Below, piece after piece: positions 20,580 through 31,400 of a stretch of 64,000 bases of DNA (the stretch's first letter is position 1; each line of letters begins with the position of its first letter). Position numbers and translations under genes: made by a program. The notes beneath the pieces were generated by a model that saw only the letters and a program-made list of their open reading frames with translations, was not told where the DNA came from and ran no database searches. The DNA is from Platanthera guangdongensis (lineage: Eukaryota; Streptophyta; Magnoliopsida; Asparagales; Orchidaceae): the NCBI GenBank assembly GCA_039583875.1, contig CM077150.1, forward strand, positions 181,974,375 through 182,038,374, written 5' to 3'.

Positions 20580-22195
20580 CGCTTGTAGCATTATTGGAGG
20601 TTCGCCTCTCCAAGTTATCAATTGGGGAAGTGCCAGTGGTGGTAGAATTCGAGGACGTGTTTCCTAATGATCTTCCTGGAGTGCCTCCTCGACGGGAGAT
20701 CGACTTCTTGATTGAGTTAGTGCCAGAGGCTAGGCCGGTGTCACGGCCTCCGTTTGGAATGGCACCAAAAGAGTTGGCTGAGCTCAAAGTGCAGTTGCAG
20801 GAACTATTGGAACAGGGGTATATCCGACCCAGTTCTTCACCGTGGAGCGCTCCGGTGTTGTTCGTGAAGAAGAAAGATTGTAGTATGCGGCTGTGTATAG
20901 ACTTCCGAGAGCTGAATAAATTGACCGTTAAGAATAAGTATTCGATTCCTCAGATAGACGACCTGTTCGACCAGTTGGTGGGGTCGGTGGTGTATTCAAA
21001 GCTGGACTTAAAGTCGGGATACTACCAATTGCGAATTCGAGATGAGGACATACTCAAGACAGCATTTGGTACGAGGTATGGTCACTTCGAGTTCTCGGTG
21101 ATGCCGTTCGGGCTGACGAACGCGTCATCTGTGTTCATGGATCTTATGAATCGAGTATTTCGGGAATACTTGGATTCTTTTGTGGTTGTCTTCATTGACA
21201 AAGTCTTGGTGTATTCCAAATCATAAGTGGAGCATGAGACCCACTTGAGAGTGGTCTTGCAGGTGTTGAGAGAGAATCAGCTGTATGCAAAGTTCTCAAA
21301 GTGTGAGTTCTGGTTATCGAAGGAGACATTTTTGGGCCACGTGACTAGTGGGTATGGCGTGGCAGTGGATCCAACAAAAGTGGAAGCCATCAGAGATTGG
21401 CCGGTTTTGAGGACCGTGGCGGAAGTCCGAAGTTTTCTTGGACTAGCCGGGTACTATAGTAGATTCGTGGAGAATTTTTCGCGGATAGCTCTACCCCTCA
21501 CCTCACTCACTCGTAAAGATCATAAGTTTATGTGGACTCAAGAGTACAGTCAAGCATTTGAGGCACTAAAGAACAGACTGATGATTGCTCCAATCCTAAG
21601 TCTACCGCAAGGGACCGAGGGATTTAAGATCTTTAGTGACGCATCAGGATGCGGTTTGGGTTGCGTTTTGGTGCAACATGGCAAGGTGATAGATTTTGGG
21701 TCTAGGCAGCTGAAGCTTCATGAGAGGAATTACCCCGTCCATGACTTGGAGTTGGCAGCGGTAATTTTTGCGTTGAAAATATGGCGACACTATGTTTATG
21801 GTGCAAAGGTGGAGATCTTCACGGATCATAAAAGCCTGAAGTATCACTTGGATCAAAAGGACTTGAATATGCGGCAACACAGGTGGGTTGAGTTCCTTGG
21901 AGACTACGAGGTGGCGATTCAGTATACGCCAGGTAAAGTCAATGTGGTGGCGGATGCCTTGAGTAGAAAGTACTCGGGGCAAGGGAATTGGATCGAAGCT
22001 CATGATGAGCAGTTGGTACGGGACTGGGAGTCCCTTGGCATGGAATGCATAACGAGAGGCGAGTCTAGTATGGCTTGGTTGAACTGGATTGAAATCCAGA
22101 ACGACTTATCTGATCGTATTCGGGAAGCGACCCGTTTGGATGTGGAGTTTCAACCGTTCGTGGTGGAGGCTCAAAAGGGCGAGAGCAGCGCCTGA
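20543..22195 (+). pseudogene. pol: GYP-A pol: reverse transcriptase and RNase H, inactive
   Basis: Gypsy RT with [21 protein letters not shown], then [37 protein letters not shown] and the active-site box as FIDK at about 217-220 instead of FIDD. The loss of the second Asp should abolish polymerase activity. A TAA at 21224-21226 interrupts the frame, which continues with [11 protein letters not shown] and [17 protein letters not shown]. RNase H follows ([44 protein letters not shown]). A TGA at 22193-22195 separates it from integrase. Overall length matches the family. Confidence 0.9.
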
Positions 22196-23541
22196 GAGAT
22201 GATTGATGGGATCTTGAGGAAGTCCGGACGGATTTGTGTACCGCAGTTCGGCAAGCTCCGTGAGGAGATAATGTTTGAGGCTCACTTCTCAAAGTACTCC
22301 GTTCACCCGGGTAGTACAAAGATGTACTTGGATATGAAGAAATCCTTTTGGTGTCCTGGGCTGAAGCGGGACATAGCTTTGTATGTGAATCGATGCCAAA
22401 CTTGTGCCTTGGTGAAGGCCGAGTGTCAGAAGCCGGGCGGGTTCCTGAAGCCTCTTCCAATCCCCAAGTGGAAATTTGATGATATCTCCATGGATTTTGT
22501 GCATGGGTTACCTAGATCGCAGCAGGGTAATGACGCTATTTGGGTGATCGTGGATCACTTAACCAAGGTGGCCCACTTCATCCCAAATCGGAAGGAGAAC
22601 AGCGTGGAGAAGTTGGTGGAGTTGTATGTTCGCAACATTGTACGACTACATGAGATTCCTAAGAGCATAGTCAGCGATTGAGATGGACGGTTTACGTTCA
22701 ATGACTGGAGATTGGTTCAAAAGAGTTTGGGCACGAAGCTCAAGTTCAGCACAGCTTTCCATCCCCAATCTGACGGGCAAACCGAAAGAACGAACAGTAC
22801 TATGGAAGACATGATGAGAATGTGCATTATTGATTTCGACAAGAAGTGGGGAGATCACCTCTTCATGGTGGAGTTTGCGTACAACAACAGTTACCAAGCA
22901 AGTATAAAAAAGGCATCGTACGAAGCCTTGTTTGGGAGACGGTGTCGAACGCTGATGTCTTGGGCAGAGGCGGGAGACACCAAACTATTGGGAAAAGAGG
23001 TGGTATCTGACGCTTGTGAGATGGTGCGGACCATTCAAGAGCGTATGAGGTGGCGCAAGATCGGCAAGCAAAGTATTTTAATGCTCGCCATAGGACGCTG
23101 GAGTTTGCGGTAGGTGATTGGGTCTATTTAAAAATCAAGCCGTTCAAGGGCGTTTCACGGGTTCGCCGACTCAAGAAGTTGAGTCAGACATTTTTGGGAC
23201 CTTTCAAAGTTGTTGAACTGGTGGGAGAAGCAGCGTACCGGTTGGCGTTGTCCGCAGAGCTGAGTGGATTACACGACGTCTTCCATGTCTTCGTCTTGAG
23301 GAAAGCCTTGGTAGAGGCTAGTGTGGTGATTGAGCCAGCATCAGTGCCGATAGACGAAGGCTTGAGGACGCCAGTACGTCCAGTTGCCATAGAGGATTCA
23401 GAGATTCGGCAGTTGCGGAACAAAGAGGTGAAACTTATTAAAGTCCGATGGGACAACTGTGGTCGTGAGGAGCTCTCTTGGGAGCGAGAGCAAACCATGC
23501 TGGAGGAGTATCCAGAGTTTTTCTGTTCAGGTACCATTTAA
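22196..23541 (+). pseudogene. pol: GYP-A pol: integrase with chromovirus-type C-terminus
   Basis: Zinc-binding HHCC with HFSKYSVHPGSTKMY and CQTCALVKAECQ. The DDE core has MDFVHGLPRSQ, then VSD followed by a TGA (22679-22681) where the family has SDRDGRF; this is CGA changed to TGA. The frame resumes with FSTAFHPQSDGQTERTNSTMEDM. A frameshift near 23045 moves coding to frame 23050-23541: VGDWVYLKIKPFKGVSRV, LGPFKVVELVGEAAYRL, GLHDVFHV and the chromodomain-like tail LIKVRWDNCGREELSWERE ending at TAA 23539-23541. Integrase is split in at least three pieces. Confidence 0.88.
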
Positions 23542-23588
23542 GCTTTTGTCCCCTTTTATTTTCTGTAATTTTGGGACGAAATTCTTTT

Positions 23589-23605
23589 AAGGGGGGGGAG
23601 AGAGT
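23589..23605 (+). other. GYP-A polypurine tract
   Basis: AAGGGGGGGGAGAGAG immediately before the 3' LTR start at 23606, preceded by GGGACGAAATTC at about 23573. Together they are the typical end of Tekay/Del-type elements. Confidence 0.88.
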
Positions 23606-26060
23606 TGTAACACCCCAATTTCCGTAAGAGGGACGATCAACATTTTTGGCCAGGATTGGGTCTTGGTAAGGGGTGACACGCCAAGGACACGGGCGTGTCT
23701 AAGGCCGTGTCTCGGTCGGGTTCGGCAAAGAGCCCGGGAGGTCGTCGATTTGAAGTCGACGAAGTGTGGTCGAGTCTGCGCTCGACGATCCGTGTCGAAT
23801 CTGCATTCGACGATTTTGGTTCGTCGATCTCGCCAGAGATCGTCGATCTCTCCAGCGATCGTTGATCTCGCCAGCGATCGTCGATCCAGCCAGCGGTCGA
23901 CGATCTTGGGTCGACGATCAGGCCAGCGATCGTCGATCTGGCCAGCGCTCGACGTTCTGGCCAGTGCTTGACAATCTGTGCTCGACGATTTGCGTGGTCG
24001 ATGATTTTGGTTTGACGATCATGCCAGTGATCGTGGTTCTGGCCAGCGCTCGACGATCTGGCCAGCGATCAACGATCTGCGTTCGACGATCTGGCTTGCG
24101 TTCGACAATTTTGCGCTTGTCGATTTGTGCATTCGACGATCTTGGTTCGACGATCGTCGAGCGACGATCTTGGCAGATTGGTTTGACGCATAATGTTCGA
24201 CATTCTGTTTTTCCAGGTCAGACCCGTATCGCAACCGTGCATTCCTTTGTGTGGGATCCGAAGGCTGGGGGTTTTCAGTTTGGGATATACCCGAGAGTAG
24301 GGTTTCAAAATCCGGATTGTTTCAGTCGTTGTTTCTCCGTTTAAGATCTAGAGAGAAGGGAAAGCGCGAAAGATGGTGAAGGAGATCCTGCCATTAGAGA
24401 GGCTTCAGTGCTCCAAATCGCGAGCCGAGTTCGGATCCGTGGAGGCAAGATCGTTGCGAAGGTTTTCATCGGGCTAAGTTTCCATGGCTAGGAAGAGGGG
24501 TCGGAAGGTAACGACACTTCTCCTCTTGGTTTTAGGATGCGTGTCTTGCATCTCTTATTTCCATGGTTTTTGGGCACCAATCTCTCATATGAGAGGGGTT
24601 TTGGTCGCCAAGGTTCAAGAGAAACCTCCGGGTCGATTGAGTCCGTCCCCGGTATGATTTTGCATTAGAGATCCGCTCCGTTAGTGGATTAGGCATGGTG
24701 GGTGAAGCCGTGGTCGCGACCATTAGTCCAACCCGGTGATGTTGCATACGAGCTTTAGGGTTTTGGTAGAAACCCGTTATGGCAAGAGGCCGTTTATGAT
24801 GTTTGTGATGCTTTCCCCGTTTTCTCGTGTGAGTACGTGTAGCCGGAACCGGACAAGGTTAGCACCGCATTGGTGGTAGATGGTTTCCTTGGTGGACAAG
24901 GTTAGCTCCCCATTGGCGGTAGATGGTTTCCTTGGTGCGCGGGAACGCTGCAGTACGAATGAGGGATTATGGTGGAACTGGCTTGGTTTGTGATGTACCA
25001 AGGCGTGGCTGTGTCTCTGTGGTCGGCTGGCTATCCCGTGACGTGCAAGTCATGTGTGGAAAGTGTCCCGGCGAGACTAGTCCCATTTTTGTAAGACTGA
25101 CGAGAACGCCGAGCATGGGGCAAGCCCGGGCAATGAGGCCATGAGCGGGTGGGGTCCAGCAAGGGTTCTTAGAATCAGTCAGTGTGTTGGACGGAATCCT
25201 GACATGAGAAGTCAGAGTTTGCCGGCAAGCCCGGGTCTACGACCGTGAGCGGGTGGGGCCTTGGCAAGAGTTCCGTGTGGCAGCTTGTATGTCGTTGGGG
25301 GATTGTGGTTCCCCTTTGTTTGCGGCTTTATGCCAATGGGGAAATGATGAGTACCTAAATGTTGTGATGTTGTGCTAGATACATACGCTATATGGTTCCT
25401 TGGGTGAAGCCCGGGTGTTGCATTCATGTTGCATAGTAGGCCCTTTTATTATATGCTCAACAGTAGAGAACATGTATGATGTTGGAGACATCCAAGCCTG
25501 TTTCCTTAGTTGCTTTTCTTGCTTATGAATATTGCATACAAAGTGCTAACTTGCAGGTTGGAGGAGTACCCCGGGGTCTGTTAGGGGCGGCCGGGAGGAG
25601 ATGTGTTTGTTACATAGTTTGAGGTCAGCCTTTGCTGACCCACGTTACCACCAATTTTTAAAGGACAAGGATCGCAAGAAGGAGCTTGCTCGCCGGCCAA
25701 AAAGGACTAAGCCTCATGAAGAGTACCGCTTTGCTTTAGCTTTACTTATTTGACATTGTATGTTTGATGCTCCTGTATTCCGGCTTGCATGCCGAGGTAG
25801 TTTAGGGGTGCTGATGCACGTTCTTGACTGTTTTTATTATTTGAGCTTCGGACTCACTTTTGTTGTAAGGCCTTAAGGCCATCTCTAATCTCCTATATGT
25901 GTGGATATCTTCTAGTTTCTTTGCTGTTTCCGCTGTGTTGTGTCTTGAGTTTTGAGATTGGGTAGTTATATCATCTTATAATACTAAAGCTGTGGCGTCT
26001 GTATGTTGTGGGGCCCCGACCGGAGCCATATTATACGGTCATTACAGGGGAGGTGTTACA
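23606..26060 (+). repeat. GYP-A 3' LTR
   Basis: 2455 bp, TGTAACACCCC to GTGTTACA. It is the uninterrupted partner of the split 5' LTR and carries the TCGTCGA/TCGACGA array at about 23740-24165. The right target duplication GTTCT follows at 26061-26065. Confidence 0.95.
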
Positions 26061-26065
26061 GTTCT

Positions 26066-26357
26066 ACTTGGAAGAGTTATAAGAAATTTAAACGCATAAA
26101 CTAAAGTATACCTGAAGTGAATAGCTCCGGGTGTTGCTCCATCATCAGATCCCTCGATTCCCAGGTGTGCTCCTCCCGTCCATGATTGGACCACAACACC
26201 TTCACGAGAGGGGCCTTCTTCTTCTGCAACACACGAACATCTGTATCATCAATCTGGATCAGCTCCAATCTGACGGATCTGTCTTTCGCTATTGGACCGA
26301 CTGTAGTAGTAACATGCTGCTCCGGCCGTAGGAGAGCTCTTCGTAAGGAAGACACAT
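26066..26357 (-). pseudogene. pol: GYP-C pol: integrase C-terminal chromodomain-like tail
   Basis: Downstream piece of the GYP-C polyprotein, cut from the rest by COP-C. On - it reads SSLRRALLRPEQH, then LELIQIDDTDVRVL, VLWSNHGREEHTWESRDLM and PELFTSGIL before the stop at 26101-26103. It continues directly from DVFHV, which ends at the COP-C junction at 45123. COP-C therefore entered between His-Val and Ser-Ser, with CACAT duplicated at 26353-26357 and 45118-45122. About 35 bp of 3' untranslated sequence follow to the GYP-A insertion. Confidence 0.9.
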
Positions 26358-27097
26358 TGAAAGTTCAGGTTAGATCTGATATACTCTAGAGGGGGGGGGG
26401 GTGAATAGAGTATGGTGCTCACTAAAAATTTTCTCACTAAAAACTTTTTACAACTCTTGTTGTATTCCTAAGTGAACAGGGAAACAAATAAAATAAAGCA
26501 AGCACAGTAACTGTGTAATCACAAAGCAATCACAGAGCACAGCCAAAAACAAAACAAAAGAAAAGACCAACCAGATGACACAAGGAGCTATAGTGGTTCC
26601 CCAATCAATCTGGGCACATCCACTCTTCTACCACCCTAGGTAGGAATCCACTGCAGGACAAGTTGATCAGGTGTCCTGGGCACCAATGAGCTTTTGATAA
26701 GGTGCTCAAAAACCAAACCTCAAGTCTTTTGGAAGAAGACTTGCAACCAGATTAATTTTGAAGAGATTTAAAACCCTGTACAGGAATTTGAAAGAAGGCG
26801 ATAGTGTCTTCTCTGTCAACAGTCAGAGAGAAGACTTGTGGATTGATTGTAGCAGATCTTGCTCCCCCTGAGATCTTGAATTGGTCAGGAAAGCTGGAGC
26901 ACTGCTTCAGGGTGATAGGTCTTCAATGACCTAGAATGCCTGGACCAGAAATGCTTCAGGAACTTCTTCTGACTGATAAAGTTTTGTTGTCCTTTGAAGT
27001 TGTCCTGAGAATAGAGAGAAGAAGACTCTTGATTGAATTTGATTGTTCTTCTTCTTCTTCTTCTTCTTCTTCTTGAAAATGTTCCCTGGTCAAGGCT
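26358..27097 (-). repeat. COP-C 3' LTR, distal part
   Basis: On + it starts TGAAAGTTCAGG. It shares the CTCTAGAG...GTGAATAGAGTAT block and the CTATAGTGGTTCCCC...CCACCCTAGGTAGGAATCCACTG segments with the COP-B LTR. A (TTC)n run occupies about 27045-27074. GYP-B is inserted after AGGCT (27093-27097). The counterpart of this segment is missing from the COP-C 5' LTR. Confidence 0.88.
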
Positions 27098-28174
27098 TGA
27101 TGGCGCGACCCCTCCTCCACCATTTGAAGACGATGCTGACGATGCTGCTGATGATCCGGTTGATAAAGCCATACGACTCAAGGACGTGAGGCGGCACGAT
27201 GACGCTAACGGAAGGCTATGCTACAACCTCCGCCCGCGACGTGCTACCGCCATGGCAACGCATTAGCTTTATTTATTTCCTTTTCGTGCACTCTATTTTA
27301 TATTTGGAATATTAAATTATCCTATGCTTATGTGATAATTTTATATTCATTGCATGTGTTTTTATTTTTCATTTTGAACTATTTTTAGTATTGGTGTGCA
27401 ATTAGCCATTCGGATGGATGAGATTAAATCTCCATCATGAAGGGCTAAGGCTTGTTTGTAACTCCTATTTAAAGGAGGCTATCATGAAGAGTTAAAGCAT
27501 TGGAAAAAGAAACCCTAAATCCCCCTTGAGGAATTTCGGCCACCATGGAGAGAATCCTATAGCCGCCGCCCCCCCCCCCCCTTGGTGTGAAGCCAATCCT
27601 TGCCTCCTCCATCCCCGTTCGGTGCGACTCCGGCGTGGCTTCTATCGGTGCGACTCCGTGGAAGAAGGAAGCAGCCCCATTCGGTGTGAAACCGGTGGAT
27701 CCGTGGAGAGAGTGATTCTCCCACAGTTATCTTGTGTGAAACGCTTTCCGGTTGGGTAATCTCTTTCCTCTTCCTTGTGTGATTCTTCTCCTTTGTTGTG
27801 GTGGATTTTCGCAAATCGTTTTCTCTGGATCTTTAAATTAATCGCTGCAAGTTTTGAAACGAAAGCGCCGTTGCAAGGCTTTTTATTTCCGGATCGGGTG
27901 GATCCTATTTGCCTGAGCGGATCTTGGCATATAGACTTGGTCTTGCTCTCAAAAAGGAGTGGCAACCTTTGTGTTTTCTTGGGGAATATTCCGACTCAAA
28001 TTTCCGATCGTTGTTTTCGAGTCGACCATTCCTCCCTTGTTGTTTGTGCTGCGTTTTGTGACGAGGAACTATTGTGGGCGATAGGTGTTGTGTAGGTGCG
28101 GTAGATCTACGACGTGTAGAGCGGAGATAGAGCGTTAGATCCGTGGAGATCTCCGATCCGACATCCCTACATCA
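27098..28174 (+). repeat. GYP-B 5' LTR
   Basis: 1077 bp. The first 169 bp duplicate the end of the polyprotein coding region (to TAG near 27266) without use here. It carries a run of 13 C at 27569-27581 and a GC-rich region that gives small open frames on both strands. It is followed by ATT and the PBS. Confidence 0.93.
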
Positions 28175-28177
28175 ATT

Positions 28178-28190
28178 TGGTATCAGAGAC
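28178..28190 (+). other. GYP-B primer-binding site
   Basis: TGGTATCAGAGAC, three bases after the LTR end, is of the initiator tRNA-Met type with a mismatch at the end. About 255 bp of AT-rich leader without a gene separate it from the gag ATG at 28447. Confidence 0.88.
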
Positions 28191-28446
28191 GGTCGTTTCA
28201 ACTTTCACGTTGCAAACATCCTCTCTGCGTTCCTTGTTGGAGATCGGATCGTTAGAAAATCAAAAAAAATATTTTTTGTGGTCTGCCAATAGCGGGCTGA
28301 AATCTTTATTTTTCAGCAAAATTTCAAAAAACAGTTTTTTTAACGATCTACGTGTTATTCACATTGGGAATATATAAAAATATCTTATTTTCAATATAGC
28401 TACAGCCCTAGGAAAATTCATCTTGCCCGGGGCCTCCCAAACCTGA

Positions 28447-31400
28447 ATGCGCACTATGCTAGGAACGGAGTACGCAACCCCGTCTACGTCTAGGATGGCT
28501 GCGAACGAGCATGGTGATCCCAACACCGAGGTTATAGCGGGTCTTCGTGCCGAAATGGCTGAGCTTAGGAACGTCTTAGCCCAGATCCTACAAAATCAGG
28601 AAAGGCCACCCCCACCTCCCGTTAATGTTGGGCAGCCCAACCGGCACCAACCGAACTTTGACTCGGATTCTGAGGGAAACTCTCCCCGTGTGCCCCCTCG
28701 AGAACCCCGCCCCGAGCGAGGATTTGATATCACGAGGGCCATCAAGATAAATGCCCCCACCTATGATGGCATGGGAGATCCCCAGATCTTCCTCCATTGG
28801 GTTATAGACATGGAGTGCTATTTCGAATGGCACAACCTCACGGACCCCCAAAAGGTTCAAGTTGCCAGGATGAAATTAACGGGACGTGCCAAAACTTATT
28901 TGCTGAATGAAGAACGTAGGTTAGGAGCTGGGCACGGGGTCCCACTCATTGGATGGGCTGTGATGAAGAACCTGCTGACCGATCAGTACGTTCCTGCGTA
29001 CCATTTGACGCAGATGTTTGATGAGCTTGCCACCCTTCGGCAAGGCTCAATGTCTGTTGCTGAATATATGGGAGAACTTAAGGACCGTATGGTACGATGT
29101 GACCTTCGAGAGCTCCCCGAAGTCACTTTATCTAGATTTTGAAAGGGACTTCACACCGACATTCAGCGGAAACTCTTGTGTTACGGTCATACGGACTTGA
29201 ATACGACTTTCAATGCCGCCTTGGACATTGAAAAGCACCTAGCATCTAAGGCTCACTCTCGTTATTCTAGTACGAAGTATAAGTCCACCCCTGTTGCATC
29301 TTCTTCCACATACCCTGATAAGGGAAAGTTCAAATCTACCGAGTCGAAGTCAATCGTGATCACCGCTAGGAACTCCAAGAACCCTGCGAGTGAGCGTGTC
29401 CCTATCGGGAAGGTTAGCAAGGCTAACACCACTTGTTACTCTTGCGGCATTCAAGGCCACTATGCCTACGAATGCCCAACAAAGACAAAAACACTAGCCT
29501 TATTAGAGCCAACTACCGACCCTGACGATTACGTATACGAGGCCGCAGAGGAGAGTGACCCCGAAGGAGTCCCTAGTGACTTAGAGGACGATCACCCCCT
29601 TATGGTGATGCGTTGTATCTTGACCACTCCGCGTCCATTAGATGATTGGACGAGGACGAGCATATTTTCTCTGATTTTTAAGAGTGGAGAGAAGCTTTGC
29701 AAGCTGATTATTGATAGTGGTAGCTGCGTGAATGTCATATCTGAGAACGTCGTTGCACGTATGTCCTTGGTCACGGAACCGCACCCGACTCCATATCAGG
29801 TCGCTTGGATCAACAAGCACTCTGTACCCGTTACCAAACGATGCCTGGTCCCACTCTCATTCAAATCCTACATTGATGAGGTGTGGTGTGATGTCCTTCC
29901 GATGGACGCTTGTCATGTGTTGTTAGGCCGCCCTTGGATATACGACCGTGATGTTACACATTTTGGTAGAGCCAATACTTATGAATTCAAATTCAATGGC
30001 AAAACCATCACTTTGAGGCCGACCATCCCAAAGGAGCCCGTAGTCTTGGCTAAGGACACCACTATTCTGGTACAACGGAAAACGTTGAATCTAGTTGGTA
30101 GGAAAGAGTTTGAGAGGGATCCGTTCTTTGATGGAATCATGTATGCGCTAGTCCTCTTAAGTGCGAAGCCCGATTCTTGCATTTTGGATGAGTTACCTAG
30201 TGAGTTACGGGTACTGTTGGAGGCGTATAGGGACGTATACCCGGATGAGTTGCCGCCCACGTTACCCCCGCTTAGGAATATCCAGCATGCGATAGATCTC
30301 ATCCCGGGGTCTTCCTTGCCAAATCAACCCCATTACCGACTCCACCCCGCAGCTCACCTGGAGTTGCAGTCTTAGATAGAGGGCTTGCTAGCGAAGGGTT
30401 TTATTAGGACTAGTATGAGTCCATGTACTGTACCAGCCCTACTTGCCCCCAAGAAGGATGGTACATGGAGGATGTGTGTTGATAGCCGGGCTATCAACAA
30501 AATCACCATCAAGTATAGGTTCCCCATTCCCCGCCTAGATGATTTGTTGGATGTCTTGTCTGGAGCCACCGTATTCTCCAAATTAGATCTTCGGAGTGGC
30601 TATCACCAGATTAGGATACGAGAGGGCGATGAGTGGAAGACGGCGTTTAAGTCGAAGGATGGTCTGTACGAATGGCTTGTGATGCCCTTTGGGTTGTCCA
30701 ATGCCCCTAGTACCTTCTCCCGGATGATGACACATGTCTTTCAGCCATTCATGGGAAAGTTCGTTGTCGTCTACTTTGACGATATTCTGATTTATAGCAC
30801 CTCTACTACCGAGCACATCTCCCACACGAGAGTGATCCTTTCCACCCTGCGGAAGGAGACGTTATTTCTCAACCTTAAGAAATGCACTTTCTATGTCTCG
30901 GAGGTAGAGTTCTTAGGCTATATAGTCGGCTCCGAGGGTATCCGAGTCGATCCGGGCAAGGTTCAGGTCATTAAGGACTGGCCCGTGCCAACCACCCTAC
31001 GTGAGGTGCATAGTTTTCATGGGTTAGCCACGTTTTATCGTCATTTCATACGAGACTTCAGTAGTATTATGGCGCCTATCACGGACTGTTTGAAGAAGGG
31101 AGAGTTTACGTGGACGAAGTCCGCCACCCATGCTTTTGAACGAATTAAGGAGCTTATGACTGAGGCACCTGTCTTACGTCTACCTGACTTTGCTAAAGTC
31201 TTTGAGCTCACATGCGATGCGTATGGGGTAGGGATTGGAGGTGTCTTGAGCCAGGAGGGCCATCCCGTTAGTTATTTTAGCGAGAAGTTGTCCGGCCCTA
31301 AGCTGAACTACTTAAATTACAATAAGGAATTTTATGTTGTAGTCCGATGTCTACACCATTGGAGGCACTATATCCTCTCCAAGGAGTTTGTGATCCTCTC

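Larger units (their letters stand above)
4216..26060 (+). mobile_element. GYP-A: Tekay/Del-like Ty3/gypsy element, interrupted by COP-B
   Basis: Complete LTR retrotransposon. Both LTRs start TGTAA and end TACA, at 4216-18784 (split) and 23606-26060. The 5-bp target duplication GTTCT lies at 4211-4215 and 26061-26065. Without COP-B and its duplication the element is about 9.7 kb; the 5' LTR is then 2454 bp against 2455 bp for the 3' LTR. The internal order is PBS, gag with zinc knuckle, AU-rich intron-like segment, protease, RT, RNase H, integrase, C-terminal domain and polypurine tract. It is inserted in the 3' untranslated end of GYP-C. RT and protease active sites are mutated and several stops and shifts are present, so it is defective. 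Confidence 0.93.

Noticed and set aside
27526..27814. Overlapping frames near a GC-rich stretch, possible host exon
   Set aside because: Lies inside the GYP-B LTR and recurs in the other LTR at 33608-33905.
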